Source: Chloroflexota bacterium (GTDB taxonomy: Bacteria; Chloroflexota; Chloroflexia; Thermomicrobiales; UBA6265). From it: 24,318 bases of DNA. The stretch spans positions 1 to 24,318 of the forward strand of contig JAFAEX010000254.1 in the NCBI GenBank assembly GCA_023423795.1, written 5' to 3'. Of the stretch, positions 1 through 6,646 are shown piece after piece; within the stretch, counting starts at the first letter, position 1, and each line of letters opens with the position of its first letter. The position numbers and the translations under genes were made by a program. The notes under the pieces are model-generated. The model made no database searches. It worked only from the letters and a program-made list of their open reading frames with translations, and was not told where the DNA came from.

Positions 1-22
1 GGTGGCGTTGCGGCCTGCTGGG

Positions 23-54
23 GGGTAGCGGGCTTGGCGGGATGCCGGCTACCC
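23..54 (-). terminator. Hairpin at the end of the BTAD gene
   Basis: An 11-bp stem with one mismatch (23-33 paired with 44-54) and a 10-nt loop overlaps the stop codon of the BTAD gene. There is no clear T-tract on the minus strand, so this is a hairpin-type terminator candidate only. Confidence 0.4.
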
Positions 55-825
55 GCCCGCGATGCTCCGATAGACCGCGTCGGTTTCCGGGGACGGGGCG
101 ATGCCGACCTGTTCGCGCAGCAGCCGGCGGCAGCGTTCGTAGGCGACGACCGCCTGGCCGCGGTTGCCGCCCGCCACCAGCGCCTGCATGAGTAGCCGGT
201 GGCCGGCCTCGCGCAGGGGCGCCAGCGCCACCAGTCGTTCCGCCTCGCGCTCGGCCATCGCCGCGTTGCCGCGGGCGAGTTCGGCGGTGACGGTGCATTC
301 GAGGGCGTGAACCCGAACCTCCTCCAGCAACCGGCGCTGCCCCTCCACCCACGCGCCGCCCTCGCCGCTGAGGAACCCGCGGGCCGCGACCTCGGTCGCC
401 ACCCGGGCCTCGGCGAGCGCCGCGGGCCACTCCTGCCGGCGCATCAAGACCTCCGCCCGGTGCAGCGCCGCCGTCGCCCATTCGAGGTCGATCTCGCTGC
501 CCGCCGGCAGGATGAGTTGGTACCGCCCGTCGCCGCCGCGGATCGCCGGTTCGGCGCACGATCCAACGATTGGCCGTAGCGTCCGGCGCAAGCGGCTGAC
601 CAGCACGCTGAGGGCGTCGTCCCAGGAATCGGGGAGGGCGTCGTTCCACACCGCCGCTGCGGCGTCGCCCCGCCCGGCCGGTTGCCGGCGGTGCAGGACG
701 AGGAACGACCAGAGGCGGCGGCCCTGACGGGTCGGGAAGTCCTCCTCGCGGAGGAGGACGCTGCCCCGTTCCACGGCGAGTTTCCCGCACAACTGGATCC
801 GGAGGGGCGCATCACGATCGTCCAT
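49..825 (-). CDS. BTAD-domain transcriptional regulator (SARP-like, short)
   Basis: A 258-residue protein with the two-part layout of SARP-type regulators. Residues ~8-110 look like an OmpR/PhoB-type winged helix, with an LxxxDFPTRQGRRLWSFLVL segment followed by DALSVLVSRLRRTL, the usual recognition-helix region. Residues ~113-258 are an alpha-helical BTAD domain of TPR-like repeats, ending in the family-typical YERCRRLLREQVGIAPSPET. There is no NB-ARC/AAA ATPase or extra TPR region, so this is the minimal form. The ATG at 825 is the only plausible start; its Shine-Dalgarno is weak (GCAGGC). It is divergent from a DUF1059-like gene across about 100 bp holding an inverted repeat, which could be its own binding site. 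The target genes are unknown. The family call is confident; the regulon is inference. Confidence 0.85.
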   Translation of the reverse strand: MDDRDAPLRIQLCGKLAVERGSVLLREEDFPTRQGRRLWSFLVLHRRQPAGRGDAAAAVWNDALPDSWDDALSVLVSRLRRTLRPIVGSCAEPAIRGGDGRYQLILPAGSEIDLEWATAALHRAEVLMRRQEWPAALAEARVATEVAARGFLSGEGGAWVEGQRRLLEEVRVHALECTVTAELARGNAAMAEREAERLVALAPLREAGHRLLMQALVAGGNRGQAVVAYERCRRLLREQVGIAPSPETDAVYRSIAGG

Positions 826-868
826 GCCTGCAAGCCTAGCGCAAGGTCCTCGCAGGATTCGGCCACTA

Positions 869-916
869 GGTTGGCGGTACGGATCGCCGGCCGGCGGGAT
901 CCGTGCGGAACCAACC
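869..916. promoter_or_regulatory. Imperfect inverted repeat between divergent genes
   Basis: GGTTGG (869-874) and ACGGATC (879-885) are mirrored by GGATCCGT (897-904) and CCAACC (911-916). The dyad lies in the BTAD/DUF1059 divergent intergenic region and ends directly against the Shine-Dalgarno of the + strand gene. It could be an operator for the BTAD regulator or an RNA hairpin masking the ribosome binding site. The spacing between arms is uneven, so the call is tentative. Confidence 0.4.
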
Positions 917-929
917 GGAGGAGGCCGAC

Positions 930-1082
930 ATGGCCAGGGTGGTGCGGTGCGCGTGCGGCGTCGAACTGCGCGACGAGGACGAGCAGTCGCTGATTCGCCG
1001 GGTGCGGGAGCATGCCCGCGAGGCCCACGACCTGGCGCTCGACGATGAGCAGATCAGGCGGATGATGGAGATCGACCAGTAG
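930..1082 (+). CDS. DUF1059-like small protein
   Basis: A 50-residue ORF starting at ATG 930 after a very strong Shine-Dalgarno, GGAGGAGG (917-924), with a 5-nt spacer. The protein begins MARVVRCACGVELRDEDEQ and continues with an RRVREHAREAHD helix and an acidic C-terminus. This matches the small DUF1059 family, which has an N-terminal CxCG and a central H-x(n)-H helix. The CxC pair and two histidines (in EHAREAH) could bind a metal, but this is not shown. Family members are widespread in actinobacteria, Chloroflexota and haloarchaea and have no established biochemical role. It is divergent from the BTAD regulator and followed by a perfect 12-bp hairpin. The strong ribosome binding site and family resemblance make a real gene likely. 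Confidence 0.8.
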   Translation: MARVVRCACGVELRDEDEQSLIRRVREHAREAHDLALDDEQIRRMMEIDQ

Positions 1083-1095
1083 CGTGCTTGCTCCT

Positions 1096-1131
1096 GGGAG
1101 CGCGGCGGCCGCCTTCGGGCGCCGCGCTCCC
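1096..1131 (+). terminator. Perfect 12-bp hairpin downstream of the DUF1059-like gene
   Basis: GGGAGCGCGGCG (1096-1107) pairs perfectly with CGCCGCGCTCCC (1120-1131) around a 12-nt loop. It starts 14 nt after the stop codon and ends 8 nt before the Shine-Dalgarno of the aminotransferase. No T-run follows. It may terminate or attenuate transcription of the small gene, or stabilise its mRNA. Confidence 0.55.
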
Positions 1132-1147
1132 GGTTCCCGGAGGACCG

Positions 1148-2380
1148 ATGACGAGTGATCCCATCTCGCGGCGTGCCGCCGCGATCCGCGACCTGCCGTC
1201 GTTTCGGGTGGTCGCGGATTTCTACGCGCGATCGACCCTGACGCAGCGGCGCGGCGACCCGAGCGCGATCGATTTCACCTTCGGCAATCCCCACGAGATG
1301 CCGCCCTCTGCCTACGTCGAGACGCTGCGGGCGGCGATGGAGCCGCGGGACAAGGACTGGTTCGCCTACAAGGACCACGTGCGAAGCGCCCAGGACGCCG
1401 CCGCCGCGGGGTTGCGGCGGCTCCTCGGGCTCCCGTTCGAACCCGAGGACATCCTGCTGACGACCGGTGGGTTCACCGCCCTCGCGGCGGTGATGAAGGT
1501 CGTCGCCGACCCCGGCGACGCGGTCATCTTCAGCCTGCCGCCCTGGTTCCTCTACGAGCCGCTCGCGGTCGAGTGCGGCCTTGTCCCGGTACGGGTCCGC
1601 GTCGATCGGGAAACGCTCGATCTCGACGTCGCCGCGATCGAGGCCGCGATCACGCCGCGCACGCGGATCGTGGTCGTCAACACCCCGAACAATCCAACGG
1701 GGCGGGTCTACCCGCCGGAAACGCTGCGCCGGCTCGCCGGCGTCCTCGACGCCGCTTCGGCGCGGATCGGCCGCCGCATCTACCTGCTGTCCGACGAGCC
1801 GTACAACCGCCTGGTCTTCGACGGGGCGCGATTCCACAGCCCGGCCGAGTTTTACCCCTTCACCTTCATCGCCTATTCCTACGGCAAGACGCACCTGTCG
1901 CCGGGGCAGCGCCTCGGGTACGCCGCCCTGCCGCCAGACATGCCGGACCGGGAGGCGTTGCGGCAGGCCATCTTCGCCATCCAGGTCGTCTCCGGGTGGA
2001 CCTTCCCCAACGCGGTGATGCAGTACGCGCTGCCGCGGCTGGAGCAGTTCTCGACGGATATCGAACGCTTGCAGCGGCGGCGAGACCGGCTGGTGGACGC
2101 GCTCAGCGGCATGGGATACCGCGTCCTGCGCCCGGAGGGTACGTTTTACCTGTTCCCACGCTCGCCGCTGGCGGACGACCGCGCCTTCACCGACCGCCTG
2201 GCCCAGCGCGACATCTTCGTGCTGCCCGGCGCGATGTTCGAGACGCCGGGGTTCTTCCGCATCTCGCTGACGGCCAACGACGACATGGTGGAGCGCAGCC
2301 TGCCGGGATTCGCCGCCGCCATCGCGGACGTTGGACGCGACGCCGACACGGCCGACGCCTGGCCGCTCGCCGGGGGTTAG
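1148..2380 (+). CDS. Class I/II pyridoxal-phosphate aminotransferase
   Basis: A 410-residue fold-type I aminotransferase of the aspartate aminotransferase superfamily. Visible landmarks in order are NNPTG (181-185), SDEPY (216-220; D217 for the pyridine nitrogen), SYGKTH (244-249; K247 as the Schiff-base lysine) and GQRLGY (253-258; the arginine contacts the PLP phosphate). Length is normal for the family. The ATG at 1148 is preferred over a longer in-frame start at 1088 because GGAGG (1139-1143) sits just upstream and the extra 20 residues cross the hairpin. The substrate cannot be read from sequence. A kynureninase lies nearby, so a kynurenine or aromatic amino acid transaminase is possible, but that gene is on the other strand. 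Its stop overlaps the stop of the convergent phosphorylase by 4 nt. Confidence 0.9.
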   Translation: MTSDPISRRAAAIRDLPSFRVVADFYARSTLTQRRGDPSAIDFTFGNPHEMPPSAYVETLRAAMEPRDKDWFAYKDHVRSAQDAAAAGLRRLLGLPFEPEDILLTTGGFTALAAVMKVVADPGDAVIFSLPPWFLYEPLAVECGLVPVRVRVDRETLDLDVAAIEAAITPRTRIVVVNTPNNPTGRVYPPETLRRLAGVLDAASARIGRRIYLLSDEPYNRLVFDGARFHSPAEFYPFTFIAYSYGKTHLSPGQRLGYAALPPDMPDREALRQAIFAIQVVSGWTFPNAVMQYALPRLEQFSTDIERLQRRRDRLVDALSGMGYRVLRPEGTFYLFPRSPLADDRAFTDRLAQRDIFVLPGAMFETPGFFRISLTANDDMVERSLPGFAAAIADVGRDADTADAWPLAGG

Positions 2381-3159
2381 CCCTGGATGGCGAGCGCGTC
2401 CGCCGGTAGCCCGGCGTTGACCGCGATGGCCCGCATCGCCAATTCGATCATGGCGCGTTCGCCGGCGGCGCGGGCCTCGTCCTTGTGCGCTTCGGTCAGG
2501 CCGAGGTGCGCGCCGTGGCGGGGGTTGTCGAAGACGGACAGGATCGAGAGCCGCTCCATCCCGAAGGACGCGGCCACGGCGAAGGTGGTCGCGGTCTCCA
2601 TGTCCACCGCGACGTACCCGGCGTCGTGCCAGGCCTCGACGTCCCCCCGGCTTTCGGCCAGCAGCGCGGCGGTCGTCCAGACCGGCCCGGCCTGCGCCGG
2701 GTGGGTCGCGTCGGCGAGCGCCGCCCGGACGAGGGCGGGGGAGGCGTCCACGTCCGCCACCCCGGGGAGGTAGCAGGCGGCCGCGCCCTCCGCGCAGCGG
2801 GCCTTCGTGGCGATGACGAGGTCGCCGGCGTCCAGCCCGTCGGCGAGCCCGCCGCAGACCCCCGTCTGCACGACCAGTTTCGCACCAAGGACGGCGAAAA
2901 CGTGGACGATTTCGGAGGCCATCGGCGGCCCGTAGACCGAGGCGTAGCCGACGTCGATGCCGCCGCGGCGGCCGACGAAGACGTCCTCGAACAGGTCGTT
3001 CGGGGAGCCGACGTCCACCACGTCGGTGAACAGCGTCCGGTGGCGGTCGGCGTTGCGGCGCAGGTTGCGGGTGCCGCGCAGCAGCAGCGCTGCCGGGATG
3101 CGGTCACGCGGCAGGTCGAGGGCGGCCAGCCAGTCCTCGCGGGTCAGGTCCTTCAGCAT
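2377..3159 (-). CDS. Uridine phosphorylase-like nucleoside phosphorylase
   Basis: A 260-residue protein of the PNP/UDP phosphorylase superfamily, which cleaves nucleosides with phosphate to give a base and (deoxy)ribose-1-phosphate in salvage or catabolism. Key segments are YGPPMASE (76-83, phosphate side), TGVCGGL (99-105, the conserved TGxCGG turn) and VDMETAT (185-191, the E-M-E-like ribose-binding motif with E188). Length is typical. The start ATG at 3159 is supported by AAGGAG eight to nine bases upstream. Uridine is the most likely substrate by motif style, but purine nucleosides or methylthioadenosine cannot be excluded. It is on the same strand as kynureninase, 190 bp downstream, but an inverted repeat separates them, so co-transcription is uncertain. 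Confidence 0.85.
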   Translation of the reverse strand: MLKDLTREDWLAALDLPRDRIPAALLLRGTRNLRRNADRHRTLFTDVVDVGSPNDLFEDVFVGRRGGIDVGYASVYGPPMASEIVHVFAVLGAKLVVQTGVCGGLADGLDAGDLVIATKARCAEGAAACYLPGVADVDASPALVRAALADATHPAQAGPVWTTAALLAESRGDVEAWHDAGYVAVDMETATTFAVAASFGMERLSILSVFDNPRHGAHLGLTEAHKDEARAAGERAMIELAMRAIAVNAGLPADALAIQG

Positions 3160-3229
3160 CGGGATGTTCTCCTTTGGGACAAACGGATGGCGGCCTTTGA
3201 CGCCGGAAGGGTCTGGTTCCGAACATTCC

Positions 3230-3321
3230 CGTCATCCCGAGCCTGTCGAGGGATCTCGTTGCCGAGTCGTGGAGTCGCGGCGTCGAGGAGCGGCGAGATC
3301 CTCGACAGGCTCGGGATGACG
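3230..3321. repeat. Long inverted repeat of dispersed type
   Basis: The left arm 3230-3258 (starting CGTCATCCCGAGCCTGTCGA) and right arm 3294-3321 are reverse complements except for one extra G, giving a 28-bp stem with a 35-nt loop. The arm resembles a dispersed intergenic palindrome seen across many bacteria, whose translations read VIPSLSR or HPEPVEG. On the minus strand it could also act as a terminator between kynureninase and the phosphorylase. Confidence 0.85.
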
Positions 3322-3349
3322 GCGCGTCGGGCTCCCGGCGCGCGGCCGG

Positions 3350-4651
3350 TCAGGCGACGAGGTCGCGGCTTGCTTCCCCGCACCGGTGTTCGCCGGTCTC
3401 GACGATCTCGCGCAGGGCGCGGGCGGCGGCGAGCAGGTCGGTCCAGCGCGTGTAGAGCGGCGCCGGGGCTAGCCGGATCACGTTCGGCGCGCGGAAGTCC
3501 GGCACGATGCCGCGCGCCTTCAGCGCCCGGGCGATCCGCGCCGCGTCGAGGTGCTCCACCGCGACGTGGCCGCCCCGCCGCTCGGGCTCCCGGGGCGTGC
3601 CGATCGCGTAGCCGTAAGGAGGTTCCAGCAGGCCGGAGGATGCGAGCAGATCCATCAGCCAGCCGGTCTGGGCCAGCGATTTCTCGCGCAGCCGCCCGAT
3701 GCCCGCTTCGTGGTGCAGCCTCAGCGCGCCGCGCAGCGGGGCGGCGGCGAGCAGCGGCGGGGTGCCGACCTGCCACGCGCCCGCGCCGGGTGCGCCGGCC
3801 CAGTCGAAGGCCATGTCGAACTGGCGGGACTTGTCGTACCCCCACCAGCCGGGGAGGCCGGGCGGCGTTCCCCAGTGGCGGCGGTTGACGTACAGCCCGG
3901 CAACCGCGCCCGGACCGGCGTTCAGGTACTTGTAGGAGCACCAGACCGCGAAATCGACGCCCCAGTCGTCGAAGCGATGGGGAACCGCGCCGACCGAGTG
4001 CGCGCCGTCGAACCCGACGACAATGCCCCGTTCGCGCCCGGCTGCCGCTAGCCGCGGGATGTCGAGCAGTTGCCCGGTGCGGTAGAGCACCGTCGGCAGC
4101 AGCGCCAGCGCGACGTTCGGCGTCATCGCGGCCTCGATCGCCGCTTCGTTGATCGTGCGCCCGTCGTCGGACGGAACCAGCACGAGGTCGCGCGCCGGGT
4201 CGCCGCCGTGCAGGGCGATCTGTCCGGCCAGGGCGTAGACGTCGGACGGGAAATCCAGCGCGGTGGCGACGATCGTCCGGCGTTCGCCCGCCGGCCGGTA
4301 GAAGGTGGCCAGCAGGGCGTGGAGGTTGACCGTCGTGGAACCGGTGACGACGACGGCCTCCGGTTCCGCCCCGACCAGCGGCGCGACCAGCGCGCCGAGG
4401 TCTTCCCCGAGCGAGAACCACGGCGGGTCGGCGTCCAGCCAGCCGCCGATGGCCAGCGACTTCCATTGTTCCAGGGCGGACACGGTCTCCGCCTCCGCGT
4501 CGCGGGAAAGCAGGCCGAGGGAGTTGCCGTCGAGGTAGACCGTGCCGGGCGGCACGTGGAAGCGGTCGCGGAAGCGTGCGAGCGGGTCGGCCCCGTCGCG
4601 GGCGCGGGCGTCGGCTTCCGCGGCAGCGAAGGCGGCATCGGGGGAGGTCAT
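3350..4651 (-). CDS. kynU: Kynureninase
   Basis: A 433-residue PLP enzyme that cleaves L-kynurenine to anthranilate and L-alanine in tryptophan catabolism. Family marks include VYLDGNSLGLL near residues 38-48, a FPSD segment at 134-137, FDGAHSVG (214-221, with the PLP-binding Asp215 and His218) and WCSYKYLNAGPG (237-248), where K241 is the Schiff-base lysine. Further support comes from GWWGYD and QVGTPP segments and a C-terminal LAPAPLYTRWTD. Length agrees with bacterial KynU. I chose the ATG at 4651, with GGAG about nine bases upstream, over an unsupported start at 4765 whose extra 38 residues look like random GC-rich sequence. No tryptophan dioxygenase or formamidase gene is in the window. 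Confidence 0.93.
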   Translation of the reverse strand: MTSPDAAFAAAEADARARDGADPLARFRDRFHVPPGTVYLDGNSLGLLSRDAEAETVSALEQWKSLAIGGWLDADPPWFSLGEDLGALVAPLVGAEPEAVVVTGSTTVNLHALLATFYRPAGERRTIVATALDFPSDVYALAGQIALHGGDPARDLVLVPSDDGRTINEAAIEAAMTPNVALALLPTVLYRTGQLLDIPRLAAAGRERGIVVGFDGAHSVGAVPHRFDDWGVDFAVWCSYKYLNAGPGAVAGLYVNRRHWGTPPGLPGWWGYDKSRQFDMAFDWAGAPGAGAWQVGTPPLLAAAPLRGALRLHHEAGIGRLREKSLAQTGWLMDLLASSGLLEPPYGYAIGTPREPERRGGHVAVEHLDAARIARALKARGIVPDFRAPNVIRLAPAPLYTRWTDLLAAARALREIVETGEHRCGEASRDLVA

Positions 4652-4999
4652 CGGGTCGGGCTCCGGTGAAAGCGAATCGGCGCGTCCGGGTACGGCCGCC
4701 ATTGTGGCGCAGCGGAGTGGGCGCGGTCCCCGCCGCGAGGCTTGCCACGGGGCGCCCCGCGCCAAACAAGGCGCTCAACGCCGCCGCGGGGCGCCCGATC
4801 GATCGCGACACGACCCTTGCCCGAGCGCGATCGATGGCGTTTGCGTCATTGGTGCTGGCGCCGTCGGTGGCCCAGCCCCGGATGGGCGTCATGCTGCCAG
4901 CCGAGGCGTCGGCCCCGGGCTGCCTGGGCCGCCGCGCGCTGGACGGGAAGCTTGTGGCGTTTGCCCGTGTTTTGTGTACACCGGCCCCACAGCGGTCGC
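4652..4999. other. Gene-free stretch with two tandem hairpins
   Basis: No convincing gene. Two perfect inverted repeats sit side by side: GGGCGCCCCGCG (4750-4761) with CGCGGGGCGCCC (4785-4796), and ATCGATCGCG (4798-4807) with CGCGATCGAT (4826-4835). They lie upstream of kynureninase and could be regulatory or part of the repeat cluster that follows. Long frames here on both strands show no family features. Confidence 0.5.
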
Positions 5000-5248
5000 G
5001 ATGATAGCGGGTGCCGGAACGCTGCGGCCGTCGCCCGCGCCGCGGCCCGGGGTTGATGGCGGTTGCGAAATTGATGCGGCCATCGCCCACGGTTGCCAGG
5101 GGTCGATGGCCGTTGCCAAGATAAAGCGGCCACCGCCATCGACCCCGGGCGGCCGTGGGCGGTGGCCGGATCTACTGGCAACCGCTATCAGCCCCTGGCG
5201 GGCGTGGGCGATGGCCGCGGTGTTTCGGCGGCGGCCATCGTCGCGCCC
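5000..5248. repeat. Cluster of five degenerate ~50-bp repeats
   Basis: Three forward copies start near 5000, 5049 and 5099. Two reverse copies run 5195 to ~5147 and 5248 to ~5192. The shared core is GATGGCGGTTGCnA, then about 10 variable bases, then GCGGCCAnCGCCCACG. Forward and reverse copies meet in a dyad, GGCCACCGCC (5128-5137) with GGCGGTGGCC (5158-5167). Copies are far from identical, and unlike CRISPR the variable part is inside the unit. Function unknown. Confidence 0.65.
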
Positions 5249-5453
5249 GCCGCTTCGATGCCCGGACTGTTGCGCCAAACTCGACCGTCGCGCCCGCATC
5301 GTCCGGGTCGGCGTCCGCGTCTATTGGGAGAACGCCACCATTTCCGGGTCGGCGGCGAAGGTCGGATCTGTTGCACAACCGGCGGCAGCGGCAGGCGCAT
5401 GTCGGCCCCGGCCGGCGCGGATGTTTCTCCCCGATCTGCTGCCGCCGTGGAAA

Positions 5454-5489
5454 GCCGGCGGGCGCGGCCCTCACGCCGCGCCCGCCGGC
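5454..5489 (-). terminator. Hairpin terminator of the secreted Cys-rich gene
   Basis: A perfect 14-bp stem (5454-5467 with 5476-5489) and an 8-nt loop lie 6 nt after the stop codon of the minus-strand gene. On the minus strand the hairpin is followed by TTTCC, a short T-rich stretch. Confidence 0.65.
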
Positions 5490-5495
5490 ATCATC

Positions 5496-6236
5496 TCAGG
5501 CGCAGTTGCCGTTCGCGCAGGAGCCGGAGCAGCACTGCTCGTTCAGGGTGCAGCCGCGCCCGGTGGGGCGGCACTCGCGGGCCGGGGCCGAGCCGTCCGC
5601 CGTCGCGGTGTCGGTCGTCGTCCCGCCGTCGGAGGACGTCGTGCCGCCGGTCGTCGTCGTCCCGCCGCTGGTCGTGGTGCCGTCGGTGCTGGTCGCCCCG
5701 TCTGCCGGCGCGCTGCCGTCGGACGTGGACGAGGCGTCGATGGAGACGTTGCCGTCGGCGCTGGCGGAGTCGGTGCCGTCGGCGGGCGCCGGTTCCTCGG
5801 CCGGGGCGTCGCCGACGCAGGTGCCGGTGTCGGAGCAGACGCGGGAGCAGCAATCCTTCCGCTCGCGGCAGGGGCCGCCGGCGGGGTAGCACTCCGGGCC
5901 GCCGCAAACGCCGTAGTCGCAGGTTTCCTTGCCGCAGCAGGCGGCCGTGGTCGCGCAGCCGCTGCCCTTCGGCGTGCAGCCGCAGCGGTGCTCGCCGCCC
6001 CGCTCCTCCGAGAACCCGGAGCAGCACTTGCGGCAGGCCGACTCGACCCAGAACCGTTCGGGGTCGCAGCGCTCGCCGGGCGACACGCACGTGCCCGGAC
6101 CGGGCGGCTGAGGCAGCGCGGCGGCGGACCGTCCGCGGGCGGCGGCTGCCAGCGCTAGCGCGCCCGCGACGATGCCGCGCCGGGTGGTGGTTCGCCCGAC
6201 GCTCCGGGCGATGTCGTCGAAACGGGAACCGTCCAT
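5496..6236 (-). CDS. Secreted Cys-rich protein with knottin-like modules
   Basis: A 246-residue predicted exported protein. The leader MDGSRFDDIARS...TTTRR (RR at 19-20) followed by an Ala-rich hydrophobic stretch (~21-40) looks like a Tat-type signal. The mature part starts with a variant Cys module (C50-C87). Two knottin-spaced modules follow: C87-C111 (C-x6-C-x5-CC-x4-C-x4-C) and C116-C140 (C-x6-C-x5-CC-x3-C-x5-C). A low-complexity Ser/Thr/Asp/Gly/Ala linker (~141-221) leads to a last module, C222-C245 (C-x6-C-x5-CC-x3-C-x4-C). The ATG at 6236 has a GGAGGG-type ribosome site close upstream. It is divergent from another Cys-rich gene with the same leader. Function is unknown; a disulfide-stabilised surface, inhibitor or toxin-like role is only a hypothesis. 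Confidence 0.85.
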   Translation of the reverse strand: MDGSRFDDIARSVGRTTTRRGIVAGALALAAAARGRSAAALPQPPGPGTCVSPGERCDPERFWVESACRKCCSGFSEERGGEHRCGCTPKGSGCATTAACCGKETCDYGVCGGPECYPAGGPCRERKDCCSRVCSDTGTCVGDAPAEEPAPADGTDSASADGNVSIDASSTSDGSAPADGATSTDGTTTSGGTTTTGGTTSSDGGTTTDTATADGSAPARECRPTGRGCTLNEQCCSGSCANGNCA

Positions 6237-6646
6237 GGAGTCCCTCCCTCCGTGTACGGACGCAGTGTGCCACGCCGGGCTCTACGGCGCGGAGTCGGAT
6301 GCGGATTGGTGCGCGGCCAGCACGCCCCGGACGGCCCTCCGCGGCTTTGGGAGCACGGCTTCCCGTTGTGCCCCATCGCGCGCGGCGCCGTGGGGAGACC
6401 GCCGGATGATCGTGGAATATGGTGCTTTCCGCCACCGTTGGTCGAATCTTCGGCTGAAAATTGATCGGGTTGAGCACCGCGGACCTGGCACGCGGCCGGA
6501 ACCGGTGTGCCCGACCGCCTCATTCCGATTGGCCGGAGCAGGGGCCGGTCCCGTGTCTCGCAGGGTCGCGGCCGGATTGCCGCGGTGCGGACCGCCGAAC
6601 GGCGGGTAAGCGAGGGTAGGGATCGCGCGACGATCGGAGGAGCGAC
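6237..6646. other. Divergent intergenic region of two Cys-rich genes
   Basis: 410 bp between two divergently transcribed secreted-protein genes. The ribosome binding sites of both genes lie at its ends. Around 6410-6475 there is a locally more AT-rich patch that could hold promoters, but I see no -35/-10 pair I would defend. Overlapping frames here look like random high-GC translation. Confidence 0.4.

Noticed and set aside
3153..5090. 645-codon minus-strand frame over kynureninase
   Set aside because: Out of frame with kynU, crosses the inverted repeat and repeat cluster, and is Arg-rich low-complexity.
5000..5248. CRISPR array
   Set aside because: Copies are degenerate, in both orientations, with no constant repeat/unique spacer alternation and no cas genes.
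4542..6158. 538-codon + strand frame over the repeat cluster
   Set aside because: Built from repeats and antisense of the Cys-rich gene; no ribosome site or domain.
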